Below, piece by piece: positions 1-9,765 of a DNA stretch of 58,425 nt. The notes below the pieces were generated by a model. That model was not told the origin of the DNA. It did no database searches and saw nothing but the letters and a program-made list of their open reading frames with translations. Position 1 is the first letter of the stretch, and every line of letters starts with the position of its first letter. A program made the position numbers and the translations under genes. Origin of the DNA: Pseudomonadota bacterium (GTDB lineage Bacteria; Pseudomonadota; Gammaproteobacteria; Burkholderiales; Burkholderiaceae_C); NCBI GenBank assembly GCA_021805825.1, contig JAJZEC010000015.1, positions 1 to 58,425 of the forward strand, read 5' to 3'.

Positions 1-39
1 GCGGCGGCGCGGCCTGAGGCGGTCGCGGCACGCGGCGGC

Positions 40-1275
40 ATGCTCAACCGTCTCTGGCTGGGGCTGTTCCTCTGCGCGGCGCTGGCCGCCTGCGCGCGCT
101 GGCTGTTCGGCGGCGACGCCGGGGTGTTCGCGGCCATCGTCGCAAGCCTGTTCGCCATGGCGCGGCTGTCGGTGCAGGTGATGGTGCTGCTGTTCGGAAC
201 CCTCACGCTGTGGCTGGGGTTGCTGGCCATTGCCGAGCGTGCGCAACTCGTGCAGGCGATGGCGCGCGCCCTCGGCCCGCTGTTTGCGCGCCTCATGCCC
301 GAGGTTCCCCGCGGCCATCCGGCGCTCGGGCTGATCACCTTGAACATGGCGGCCAACATGCTCGGTCTGGACAACGCGGCCACGCCCATCGGCCTGAAGG
401 CCATGCGCGAGCTGCAGAGCCTGAATCCAGGCAGCGACACGGCCAGCAACGCGCAGATCATGTTCCTCGTGCTCAACGCCTCGTCGCTCACCCTGCTGCC
501 GGTGAGTATCTTCATGTACCGCGCGCAGCAGGGCGCGCCTGATCCGACCCTGGTGTTCCTGCCCATCCTGCTCGCCACCAGCGCCTCGACCCTGGTCGGC
601 CTGTTCAGTGTCGCGATCGTGCAGCGGCTACCGCTGCGCGACGCGCGTTCGCTGCTGGGTATCGCTGCCTTGCTGCTTGTCTACGGCCTCGTGCTGGCCG
701 GGCTGGCCTCGCTGTCGTCGGAGGCGCTGGCGCGCCTGTCGGACCTCGCCGGCAACCTGCTGCTGTTCGGCGTGATCGTGCTGTTCCTGGCGCTGGGAGC
801 GTGGCGCCGCGTTCCGGTGTACGAGGCCTTCATCGACGGCGCGCGCCAGGGCTTCGAGGTCGCGCGCGACCTGCTGCCGTACCTGGTGGCGATGCTGTGC
901 GCGGTGGGCGTGCTGCGCGCCTCGGGCGCGCTGGACATGGCCTTGCAGGCGGTGCGCTGGGCCGTGCAGCACCTGGGCTGGGACACGCGCTTCGTCGATG
1001 CCCTGCCGACCGCGCTGGTCAAACCCTTCTCGGGCAGCGCGGCGCGCGCCATGCTGATCGAGACCATGCACCACGACGGGGTCGACAGCTTCCCCGCGCT
1101 GACCGCCGCGACCATGCAGGGCAGCACCGAAACGACCTTCTACGTGCTGGCGGTGTACTTCGGTGCCGTCGGCGTACGCCGCGTTCGCCACGCCGTGGCC
1201 TGCGCGCTGCTGGCCGACCTGGCCGGCGTGCTGGCCTCGATCGCCGTGTGCTACTGGTTCTTCGGCGCGCGCTGA
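40..1275 (+). CDS. Fused SpmA/SpmB-type nucleoside-recognition (Gate) membrane protein
   Basis: This 411-residue polytopic inner-membrane protein looks like a head-to-tail fusion of the two Gate-domain proteins called SpmA and SpmB in spore formers. The N-terminal half (about 1-200) contains the conserved stretch LGLDNAATPIGLKAM, and the second half (about 210-411) contains KPFSGSAARAMLIE and GSTETTFYVLAVY. In non-sporulating proteobacteria such fusions are annotated only as 'nucleoside recognition domain' proteins, and the transported substrate is unknown. The ATG at 40 is the first good start. A TGA at 15-17 could end an upstream gene, but too little sequence is present to tell. It converges on pilU with an 18-bp gap. 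Family assignment is fairly sure; function is not. Confidence 0.85.
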   Translation: MLNRLWLGLFLCAALAACARWLFGGDAGVFAAIVASLFAMARLSVQVMVLLFGTLTLWLGLLAIAERAQLVQAMARALGPLFARLMPEVPRGHPALGLITLNMAANMLGLDNAATPIGLKAMRELQSLNPGSDTASNAQIMFLVLNASSLTLLPVSIFMYRAQQGAPDPTLVFLPILLATSASTLVGLFSVAIVQRLPLRDARSLLGIAALLLVYGLVLAGLASLSSEALARLSDLAGNLLLFGVIVLFLALGAWRRVPVYEAFIDGARQGFEVARDLLPYLVAMLCAVGVLRASGALDMALQAVRWAVQHLGWDTRFVDALPTALVKPFSGSAARAMLIETMHHDGVDSFPALTAATMQGSTETTFYVLAVYFGAVGVRRVRHAVACALLADLAGVLASIAVCYWFFGAR

Positions 1276-1294
1276 AGCGCCGCGCCGCGGCGCT
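1276..1294. terminator. Palindrome in the pilU/spm convergent gap (possible bidirectional terminator)
   Basis: AGCGCCGCG and CGCGGCGCT form 9-bp perfect arms around a single base. The element fills the whole gap between the two convergent stop codons. There is no T-tract on either side, so intrinsic termination is only a possibility. Confidence 0.35.
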
Positions 1295-2427
1295 CAGACG
1301 ATCGCCAGATACTCGGTGCCGCTGGCCGGGTCGGTCTGGTCACGCTGGCTGTCGAGCTTGATGCGCAGCCTGAGGTCGTTGACCGAGTCGGCGTTGCGCA
1401 ATGCGTCCTCGTAGCTGATCGATCCCTGCTCGTAGAGGTCGAACAGGGCCTGGTCGAAGGTCTGCATGCCGAGTTCGCGCGAGCGCCGCATCACCCCCTT
1501 GATCTCGCCGACCTCGCCCTTGAACACATGGTCGGCGATCAACGGGGAGTTGATCAGGATCTCCACCGCGGCAATGCGTCCGCGGCCGTCCTGGCGCGGC
1601 AGCAGGCGCTGCGAGACCATCGCGCGCAGGTTGAGCGACAGATCCATCAGCAACTGCTGGCGCCGATCCTCGGGGAAGAAGTTGATCATGCGGTCGAGCG
1701 CCTGGTTGGCGCTGTTGGCATGCAGCGTGGCCATCACCAGGTGTCCGGTCTCGGAAAAGGCCACCGCATGCTCCATGCCCTCGCGGTCGCGGATCTCGCC
1801 CATCAGGATCACGTCGGGAGCCTGGCGCATGCTGTTCTTCAGCGCAGCTGCCCAGCTGTCGGTGTCGAGGCCGACCTCGCGCTGGGTCACGATGCAGTTC
1901 TTGTGGGCATGCACGAACTCGATCGGATCCTCGATGGTCACGATGTGGCCGCGGCTGTTCTCGTTGCGCCAGTCGACCATGGCCGCCAGCGAGGTGCTCT
2001 TGCCGCTGCCGGTGGCACCCACCAGGACGAGCAGCCCGCGCTTGCTCATCGCCAGATCCTGCAGAACCCGCGGCAGCCCGAGGCCGGCGATGGTCGGCAA
2101 CTGCTGCGGGATGACCCGCATCACCATGCCCACCCGTCCCTGCTGCACGAAGGCGCAGACGCGAAAGCGCCCGAGCCCGGACGGGGCGATGGCGAAATTG
2201 CATTCCTTGCTGCGTTCGAATTCGGCGACCTGTCGATCGTTCATGATCGCTCGGGCCAGAGCCTGGGTGTGCTGTGCGTTCAAGGGTTGCGATGCGACCT
2301 TGTGCACTTCGCCGTCGATCTTCATCGCCGGCGGGAAATCCGCAGTCAGGAACAGGTCGGAGCCGCCGCGCTGCAGCAGGCTGCGCAGCAGATCCTGCAC
2401 GAATCGGGAAGCCTGCTCACGTTCCAT
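1294..2427 (-). CDS. pilU: Type IV pilus twitching-motility ATPase PilU
   Basis: PilU is a PilT paralogue. It is a cytoplasmic hexameric secretion ATPase that assists PilT in pilus retraction. The 377-residue protein has Walker A GATGSGKS at about 137-144, the Asp box IVTIEDPIEFVH, Walker B-region ILMGEIRD, and the His-box ETGHLVMATLHA. The ATG at 2427 is chosen because AGGAG sits 6 bases upstream; a TTG two codons earlier lies directly against that site. It is last in the minus-strand set pilT - cNMP-binding protein - pilU. PilU rather than a second PilT is inferred from the longer C-terminus and from its position. Confidence 0.95.
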   Translation of the reverse strand: MEREQASRFVQDLLRSLLQRGGSDLFLTADFPPAMKIDGEVHKVASQPLNAQHTQALARAIMNDRQVAEFERSKECNFAIAPSGLGRFRVCAFVQQGRVGMVMRVIPQQLPTIAGLGLPRVLQDLAMSKRGLLVLVGATGSGKSTSLAAMVDWRNENSRGHIVTIEDPIEFVHAHKNCIVTQREVGLDTDSWAAALKNSMRQAPDVILMGEIRDREGMEHAVAFSETGHLVMATLHANSANQALDRMINFFPEDRRQQLLMDLSLNLRAMVSQRLLPRQDGRGRIAAVEILINSPLIADHVFKGEVGEIKGVMRRSRELGMQTFDQALFDLYEQGSISYEDALRNADSVNDLRLRIKLDSQRDQTDPASGTEYLAIV

Positions 2428-2480
2428 AGGCAACTCCTGCAGGGGTCAGGGACGGTCGGGGCGTGCGCGGATCGCGCCGC

Positions 2481-3125
2481 TCAGGCCGAGGTTCCGGCCG
2501 ACGGCGTGCCCAGCCGGCGCAGCCGCAGCGAAAGCCGACGCGCCAGCGAGCCGACGATGCGCACTGCGGAGGCCGGGTCATGTTCGATCAGGGCATCCAG
2601 CCTGCGTGCCTCGAGCACGGCGATTTCCGAGGGTCGCAGGGTGGTGCAGTACGAGGCGCGCGGGCCGGCGTCGAGCAGCGACATCTCGCCCAGCACGCTG
2701 CCGGCTCGCGTCTCGGTCAGGCGCACGCGCTCCCCCCAGGGCTGCTGGCGGTCGACGGCGATGATGCCATGCAGCACGACGAGCATGAAACTGCCTGGCT
2801 CGTTCTGCTCGATGATGTCGCGGTCGGCGTCTACGGCCCAGAACTCGAAGTGCCGGGCGCACTGCTCCAGATCCTGCGAGGACAGTCCGGCCATGAAGCG
2901 ATCCTGCGTCCACAGTTCCTTCAGGCGCCGTGCGCCGGCCTCGTGGGCCAGGCGCCGCGCGCCCAGCGCGCGCGCGCGTTCGGCCCACGAAGGAACCGGC
3001 GTGGCCACCGCCCCCGCTTCCTGGAAGCCGGTGGCGAAGAACTGCGACTCGGGGTAGGCCTCGGCGTCGCTGTCGGCGTTTTCCCGAGGGCGCCCGTTAC
3101 GCAGGAAATCCAGGACTTTTTTCAT
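2481..3125 (-). CDS. Cyclic nucleotide-binding (CRP-like) domain protein between pilT and pilU
   Basis: A 214-residue cytoplasmic protein with one cNMP-binding domain at about 80-180. The phosphate-binding cassette GEMSLLDAGPRAS (146-158) keeps both the Glu and the Arg that contact cyclic nucleotide in CRP and PKA, so ligand binding is plausible. Only about 35 residues follow the domain, too few for a CRP helix-turn-helix, so it is unlikely to be a transcription factor. The ATG at 3125 (MKKVLDFL) was chosen because upstream in-frame codons overlap pilT and are low-complexity Pro/Ala. It sits 55 bp after pilT and 53 bp before pilU, so co-transcription is likely. A role in gating the retraction motor is inference from context. 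Confidence 0.88.
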   Translation of the reverse strand: MKKVLDFLRNGRPRENADSDAEAYPESQFFATGFQEAGAVATPVPSWAERARALGARRLAHEAGARRLKELWTQDRFMAGLSSQDLEQCARHFEFWAVDADRDIIEQNEPGSFMLVVLHGIIAVDRQQPWGERVRLTETRAGSVLGEMSLLDAGPRASYCTTLRPSEIAVLEARRLDALIEHDPASAVRIVGSLARRLSLRLRRLGTPSAGTSA

Positions 3126-3180
3126 CGGTTTGGCGAGGGCATCTCGGGGTCGGATGGCGGCGGCAGCTGCAGCCCCGGCC

Positions 3181-4227
3181 TCAGGCGCCAGGGAAATTCT
3201 CGGGTTGCTTGGCCTTGGATCGAGCCTCGGCGGCGGAAATGAGGTTGCGCCGGACAAGTTCGGCCAGGTTCTGATCCAGCGTCTGCATGCCGTGCGACTG
3301 GCTGGTCTGGATCATCGAGTACATCTGTGCCACCTTGTTTTCGCGGATCAGGTTGCGGATCGCCGGCGTACCAATCATGATTTCGTGCGCGGCCACGCGC
3401 CCGCTGCCGTCCTTGAGCTTGCACAGGGTCTGCGAGACGACCGCGACCAGGGCCTCGGAAAGCATTGCCCGCACCATATCCTTCTCTGCCGCGGGAAATA
3501 CGTCGATGATACGGTCGATGGTTTTCGGTGCCGACGAAGTATGCAGGGTGGCGAACACCAGGTGCCCGGTTTCCGATGCCGTCAACGCCAGGCGTATGGT
3601 TTCCAGGTCGCGCATTTCCCCGACCAGAATGGAATCCGGGTCCTCGCGCAGCGCCGAGCGCAGGGCGTTGGAGAAGCTCAGGGTATGCGGGCCGACCTCC
3701 CGCTGGTTGATCAGGCTCTTCTTCGATTCGTGCACGAACTCGATCGGATCCTCGATGGTCAGGATGTGGCCGTATTCGTTCTCGTTGCGGTGGTTGACCA
3801 TCGCTGCCAGCGTGGTGGACTTGCCCGATCCGGTCGGGCCGGTCACCAGCACCAGGCCGCGGTGCTTGAGCGACAGGTCGCCGAAGATCTTCGGGGCGTT
3901 CAGGTCGTCCAGCGAGAGGATCTTGTTCGGGATGGTGCGGAAGACCGCGCCGGCGCCACGCTGGTGGTTGAAGGCGTTGACGCGGAAGCGTGCCAGGCCG
4001 CTGATCTCGAAGGAGAAGTCGACCTCGAAATATTCCTCGTAGTGCTTGCGCTGGACATCGCTCATGATGTCGTAGACCATCGCATGCACCATCTTGTGGT
4101 CGAGCGGTTCGACGTTGGTGCGGCGCACATCTCCGTGCACCCGGATCATCGGCGGCAAGCCGGCCGACAGGTGCAGGTCGGAAGCGTTGCTCTTGACGCT
4201 GAACGCCAACAGTTGCGTAATGTCCAC
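3181..4227 (-). CDS. pilT: Type IV pilus retraction ATPase PilT
   Basis: PilT is the cytoplasmic hexameric ATPase that depolymerises type IV pili, giving twitching motility and DNA-uptake retraction. The 348-residue product starts at a GTG (VDITQLLAFSVK), which matches the usual PilT N-terminus, and a GAGGGG ribosome-binding site lies just upstream. Walker A GPTGSGKST is at about 130-138. It is followed by the Asp box ILTIEDPIEFVH, Walker B-region ILVGEMRD and the His box ETGHLVFATLHT. The near-C-terminal Ala-Ile-Arg-Asn-Leu-Ile-Arg motif (AIRNLIRE) typical of true PilT is present. Length matches the family (about 344). It is first in the pilT-CNB-pilU group, with a structured leader upstream. 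Confidence 0.97.
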   Translation of the reverse strand: MDITQLLAFSVKSNASDLHLSAGLPPMIRVHGDVRRTNVEPLDHKMVHAMVYDIMSDVQRKHYEEYFEVDFSFEISGLARFRVNAFNHQRGAGAVFRTIPNKILSLDDLNAPKIFGDLSLKHRGLVLVTGPTGSGKSTTLAAMVNHRNENEYGHILTIEDPIEFVHESKKSLINQREVGPHTLSFSNALRSALREDPDSILVGEMRDLETIRLALTASETGHLVFATLHTSSAPKTIDRIIDVFPAAEKDMVRAMLSEALVAVVSQTLCKLKDGSGRVAAHEIMIGTPAIRNLIRENKVAQMYSMIQTSQSHGMQTLDQNLAELVRRNLISAAEARSKAKQPENFPGA

Positions 4228-4263
4228 TGCGATCCCCTCGCCAATCGGCACAATGCTGATGAA

Positions 4264-4305
4264 GCGCCCTCGGGGCGCCTGCAGCACCGGGCATCCCGGT
4301 GCTGC
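4264..4305 (-). promoter_or_regulatory. Two tandem hairpins in the pilT leader
   Basis: Positions 4281-4305 form an 11-bp perfect stem (arm GCAGCACCGGG) around a 3-base loop. Positions 4264-4278 form a second stem (GCGCCC/GGGCGC) around TCG. In the pilT direction they lie about 35-80 bases ahead of the start. A -10-like TACTAT/TATAAA lies just upstream at 4317-4325, with no convincing -35. No T-tract follows, so this looks like a leader structure rather than a simple terminator. Confidence 0.5.
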
Positions 4306-4438
4306 TTCCACGAGACTTTATAGTAAGGCCACCTCGCCGCCATACATCGTGCGCGCCGGGGCCTGTTGTCGGCACTCCACGACCGCGCCCGGCGCGGGCG
4401 CGGCGGTCGCCTGGAATCCTGCAGCGGAACAACCCACG

Positions 4439-5179
4439 GTGAACACTCGAAGCGATGCATCCGACGCCGGCCTGCCGGAACGCCTGCGCCAGGTGCGGCT
4501 GCGCATCGCGCAAGCGGCTCGCGCCGCCGGGCGCGACCCCGCCGCCGTGCGCCTGCTGGCGGTGTCCAAGACCTTCGCGGCGCAGGCCGTGGAGGAGCTG
4601 GCCGCGTGCGGGCAGGACGAGTTCGGCGAGAACTACGTGCAGGAGGCGCTGCCCAAGATCTCCGCGCTGCGCGGGCGCTGGCCCGCGCTGTGCTGGCATT
4701 TCATCGGCCCGTTGCAAGGCAACAAGACGCGCGACGTGGCGTGCCATTTCGACTGGGTGCACAGTATCGACCGCATCGACCTGGCGCGGCGGCTGTCGGC
4801 GCAGCGCCCGGCCGAGCGCGACGGCCACGCGCTGCCGCCGCTGCAGGTATGCCTGCAGGTCAACATCAGCGGCGAGTCGAGCAAGCGCGGGGTGGCTCCG
4901 GAGCAACTGCCCGAACTGGCGCGCCAGGTGGCCGGCCTGCCGGCCCTGCGCCTGCGCGGCCTGATGTGCTTGCCGGCGCCGGCGCAAGGCCTGGAGGCGC
5001 AGCGCGAACCCTTCGCCCGCCTGCGCGCACTGCAGCAGCAGCTGGTGGAGCTGGGCCTGCCCCTCGATACCCTGTCGATGGGCATGAGCGCCGACCTCGA
5101 GGCGGCGGTGCTCGAGGGTGCGACCATGGTGCGCGTGGGCAGCGCGCTGTTCGGGCAGCGCGCGCCCCGTCCGGCCTGA
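4439..5179 (+). CDS. yggS: YggS/PROSC family PLP-homeostasis protein
   Basis: A 246-residue fold-type III PLP-binding protein of the YggS/PLPBP family, a single alanine-racemase-like barrel without known catalytic activity that maintains pyridoxal phosphate and amino-acid balance. The PLP lysine is in LLAVSKTF at about residue 38. Other signatures are FGENYVQEALPK, WHFIGPLQGNK, HSIDR, LMCLPA, LSMGMSADLEAA and RVGSALFG. The start is the GTG at 4439; in-frame codons further upstream run into the divergent pilT leader and look non-coding. It is divergent from pilT, as in many proteobacteria. Confidence 0.93.
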   Translation: MNTRSDASDAGLPERLRQVRLRIAQAARAAGRDPAAVRLLAVSKTFAAQAVEELAACGQDEFGENYVQEALPKISALRGRWPALCWHFIGPLQGNKTRDVACHFDWVHSIDRIDLARRLSAQRPAERDGHALPPLQVCLQVNISGESSKRGVAPEQLPELARQVAGLPALRLRGLMCLPAPAQGLEAQREPFARLRALQQQLVELGLPLDTLSMGMSADLEAAVLEGATMVRVGSALFGQRAPRPA

Positions 5180-5189
5180 GCCGCGGTCT

Positions 5190-5600
5190 TCAGCGCGCTT
5201 GCGCGTCGTCGTGCAGCCGCCTCAGATCGAGATCCAGCGGGCGCAGGGCCTGCGCCCATTCCCGCAGCTGGGCCGGTTGCAGCGCGCGCAGGGTGTGCAG
5301 CAGTCGCTTCCAGTTGCCTGCCTGCTGCGGTAAGGTCGCGCAGTACAGCAGTTCGTCCCCGCGCTGCACCGCCAGCACGGGGAAGTTCTCCGGCTCGAAA
5401 TCGCCGAGTTCGTCGGCCTGTTCCTCGACATCGACCCACAGCCAGCGGGCCTGGCCGAACAGCGTGCCGCAGTCGCGGGCCAGCCTGACGAATTCGCCCT
5501 GCCAGCTGCGGCAGACGGTGCACCAGCGCGCGCACAGACAGGCCACCACCCAGGCCTCTTCGCCGCCGGGCGCATCGGCCGCGCCGCGTGCCGGATCCAT
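5190..5600 (-). CDS. Thioredoxin-like protein with a WCTVC redox motif
   Basis: A 136-residue cytoplasmic protein with a thioredoxin-like fold. The segment WVVACLCARWCTVC places a WCxxC motif (Cys27, Cys30) after a beta strand, with two extra cysteines at 21 and 23. The later stretch WLWVDVEEQADELGDFEPENFPVLAV resembles the beta3-cis-Pro region of thioredoxin (FPVL in place of the usual P-T). No signal peptide is visible. The ATG at 5600 lies 7 bases after the ettA stop, so translation is probably coupled to ettA. Substrate is unknown; it could be a general disulfide reductase. Confidence 0.85.
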   Translation of the reverse strand: MDPARGAADAPGGEEAWVVACLCARWCTVCRSWQGEFVRLARDCGTLFGQARWLWVDVEEQADELGDFEPENFPVLAVQRGDELLYCATLPQQAGNWKRLLHTLRALQPAQLREWAQALRPLDLDLRRLHDDAQAR

Positions 5601-5607
5601 CGCGTGC

Positions 5608-7272
<1,665 letters not shown>

Positions 7273-7335
7273 GAATCGGTTTGCGTGATGAGCGGAACAG
7301 GAGGCCGCGCCCGCGGCCCCCACCGCGGCACTGTA

Positions 7336-7929
7336 TCAGGCGCCGCCGAGGGCGCGCAGCGCCGTGGCCAGGGGCCCGTCGTCCACCTGCTGGCGCAGCA
7401 GCGCGAACATGCGCATGTCGTGGAAGTCGCCCTTCCAGAACGCGAACTGGCGCAGCAGCGCCTCTTCGGTGAAGCCCAAGGCGAGCAGCAAGGCCATCGA
7501 GCGCCGGTTGTCGACCGCGGTCAGCGCGTTGACCCGGTTGAGCTGCTTGTGCACGAAGCCGTAGGCCAGCACCGCGGCGGCCGCCTCGCGCATCAGGCCT
7601 TGCCCCCAGGAGTCGAAGGCGAGGTCGTAGCCGAAGGAGGCCATGCGCGTGGTGCGATCCCAGAAAAACAGCCCGCAGGTTCCGAGCATGCGCTGGCTGA
7701 GCGGATCGACGAGGGCGAAGCGATCATGGTGCTCGAGGAAGAAATCCAGCACCCGCTGCGCCTGCGCAAGCTCGCCGAGGGTGTCGAGCTCGTAGTAGCG
7801 GGTCACCTCGGGATGACCGTAGATTGCCAGCAGACCGGCTGCGTCATCGGGCTGCAACGGGCGCAGCAGCAGGCGGGGGGTGCGCAACTGTCGGGTTGCG
7901 GGGTCGAATGCGAGCATGGGATGGGCCAT
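7336..7929 (-). CDS. GNAT-family acetyltransferase (RimJ/RimL type)
   Basis: A 197-residue GNAT N-acetyltransferase of the RimJ/RimL/YdaF type. The N-terminus has TPRLLLRPLQPDDA, typical of this group, followed by acetyl-CoA-binding features SWGQGLMREAAAAVLAYGF and a C-terminal NRRSMALLLALGFTEEALLR motif. The family acetylates the N-termini of ribosomal proteins or small amines; the target here is unknown. ATG 7929 is favoured, with ATG 7917 (MLAF) as the alternative; neither has a strong ribosome-binding site. It is separated from degQ by that gene's terminator, so it probably has its own promoter. Confidence 0.88.
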   Translation of the reverse strand: MAHPMLAFDPATRQLRTPRLLLRPLQPDDAAGLLAIYGHPEVTRYYELDTLGELAQAQRVLDFFLEHHDRFALVDPLSQRMLGTCGLFFWDRTTRMASFGYDLAFDSWGQGLMREAAAAVLAYGFVHKQLNRVNALTAVDNRRSMALLLALGFTEEALLRQFAFWKGDFHDMRMFALLRQQVDDGPLATALRALGGA

Positions 7930-7983
7930 GAACCATGGGCCACGGGCCGGGAATCGCGGATGCGCTGATCGTAGCCGCAGACC

Positions 7984-8010
7984 AAAAAAAACGGCGGGAC
8001 GAACCCGCCG
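7984..8010 (-). terminator. Rho-independent terminator of degQ
   Basis: On the minus strand CGGCGGG and CCCGCCG form a 7-bp GC stem around TTCGT, followed by eight Ts (7984-7991). It lies about 50 bases after the degQ stop. This is one of the two clearest intrinsic terminators in the window. Confidence 0.9.
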
Positions 8011-8058
8011 CAATCGCTTGCCGCTCGCTTGAGGCCCAGGGTCGGGCCGGTCGCCGGA

Positions 8059-9537
8059 TCAGCCCAGGTCGACCGGCACGAAGATTCGGTTGTTGCCGCG
8101 CTGGATGAGCAGCGCCACGGTGTTGCCCGCGCCCTTGAGGATCGCGCGCACCTGCGCCACGCTGCTCACCGGCTTGCCGTCGATGGCCAGCAGGATGTCG
8201 CCGGGTTGCACCCCGGCCTGCGCCGCGGGGCCGTCGACAGCCTTCACCAGCAGGCCGCTGTGCACATCGGCCTGCTGGCGTTCGGTGGCATTCAGCGGAC
8301 GCACCTGCAGGCCCAGGCCGTGCCCGGTCGAACCCTCGGCGTCGGCCACCAGGGTAGCGTCGTTCCAGCTGCCCAGGGTCGCGGTCAGGGTGGTCTTGCG
8401 GTGGTTCGACCACACCCCCAGCTCGACCTTCTGCCCCGGACGCATCAGCCCGATCATCATCGGCAGATCGGAGGAATCATTGACCGGCTGCCCGTTGACG
8501 CTGAGGATGATGTCGCCCGCCTTCAGTCCGGCGCGCGCCGCCGGGCTGCCGTCGGTGACCTGGGCCACCAGCGCGCCGCGTGGGGTCTGCAGCCCGAAGG
8601 AGTTGGCCAGCTGCTGCGAGACCGTCTGCACCGCGATGCCCAGCTTGGCATGCTGCACGTGGCCATGCTCGATGATCTGGCGCGCGACGCTTTCCGCGAT
8701 GTTGATCGGGATCGCGAAGGACAGGCCTTCGAACGCCCCGGTCTGGGTGAAGATCTGGGAGTTGATGCCGACCACATCCCCCTCGGAGTCGAACAGCGGG
8801 CCTCCCGAGTTGCCCGGGTTGACCGCCACATCGGTCTGGATGAACGGCACCATGCTGTCGTCGGGCAGCGCACGACTCTTCGCGCTGACGATGCCGGCGG
8901 TCACGGTGTTGTAGAAGCCGTAGGGCGAGCCGATGGCCAGCACCCAGTCACCTGGTTGCAGCTTCGAAGGATCGCCCACGCGCACCGTCGGCAGCCCGGT
9001 GGCCGGGATCTTCAGCACCGCGATGTCGGTCTTCGTGTCGGTGCCGAGCACCTTGGCCTTGTAGCTGCGGTGGTCGGTGAGGGTCACGGTCACCGACTTC
9101 GCGCCCTTGACCACGTGCGCGTTGGTCAGCACCAGTCCATCCGAGCTGATGATGAATCCCGAGCCCAGGCCTTCGGTCGGCACCTCGCGCGGTGACTGGT
9201 TCTGGAACTGCTGGAAGAACTGGAAGAACGGGGAGTTACGCAGCTGCGGCGGCACCTGCGACAGATCGGGCCCGCTGGCGCTGACGGTCTCGCCGCGCAC
9301 GTTGATGTGCACCACGGTCGGCCCGAAGCGGCGGACGATGGCGGCGAAATTGGGCACGCTGACCGTCGCCGGGGCCTGCGCCGACGCCGCCGGCGGATTG
9401 TTGAACAGCGGCAGCGCCTTGTGATCCAGGCGAACCGGCGGCGGGCTGCCTGCATAGCTCGTCTGGTAGATGGCGAAGCCGCCGGTGGCGACGGTCAGGC
9501 AGGCCGCGAAGGCAGCCACGATGCGGGTGGTTTTCAT
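8059..9537 (-). CDS. degQ: Periplasmic DegQ/MucD-type serine endoprotease (HtrA family)
   Basis: A 492-residue HtrA-family periplasmic protease/chaperone. There is an N-terminal signal segment (residues 3-30), a trypsin-like domain with the catalytic triad His141 (TNAHVV), Asp171 (DIAVLK) and Ser244 (GNSGGPL), then two PDZ domains, the second ending at the C-terminus. The spacer before the protease domain is Phe/Gln-rich (PFFQFFQQFQ), like the LA loop region of Deg proteins. Start ATG 9537 has AGGAG 8 bases upstream. It degrades misfolded envelope proteins; DegP versus DegQ versus MucD cannot be decided from sequence alone. It is divergent from a SIMPL-domain protein and is not linked to rpoE here. 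Confidence 0.93.
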   Translation of the reverse strand: MKTTRIVAAFAACLTVATGGFAIYQTSYAGSPPPVRLDHKALPLFNNPPAASAQAPATVSVPNFAAIVRRFGPTVVHINVRGETVSASGPDLSQVPPQLRNSPFFQFFQQFQNQSPREVPTEGLGSGFIISSDGLVLTNAHVVKGAKSVTVTLTDHRSYKAKVLGTDTKTDIAVLKIPATGLPTVRVGDPSKLQPGDWVLAIGSPYGFYNTVTAGIVSAKSRALPDDSMVPFIQTDVAVNPGNSGGPLFDSEGDVVGINSQIFTQTGAFEGLSFAIPINIAESVARQIIEHGHVQHAKLGIAVQTVSQQLANSFGLQTPRGALVAQVTDGSPAARAGLKAGDIILSVNGQPVNDSSDLPMMIGLMRPGQKVELGVWSNHRKTTLTATLGSWNDATLVADAEGSTGHGLGLQVRPLNATERQQADVHSGLLVKAVDGPAAQAGVQPGDILLAIDGKPVSSVAQVRAILKGAGNTVALLIQRGNNRIFVPVDLG

Positions 9538-9765
9538 GGGTTCGGCTCCTGATGTGCAATCCAGGGAAACGGTATGGAATGGATGTTCGGCGCTGGCGCT
9601 TAGGGGGGACTTAAGAAGAAGGCCCCGATCGCATGGGGGCATGCTTGTGTCGCCGCGCTGCCGCCGCTACCGTATCGGGGCAAGCTTCCGCAGCACGCGA
9701 TGCGATCCGGCCGCGCACGGGGGCCGGCGTCGCACTGCCTTGCCACCCGCGCACAGGAGTCCAGC

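Noticed and set aside
1-39. 3' end of an upstream gene (TGA at 15-17)
   Set aside because: Only four codons would be visible, so no gene can be supported.
4094-4438. Longer YggS starting inside the pilT region
   Set aside because: It would overlap the divergent pilT start and leader and add over 100 residues not found in the family.
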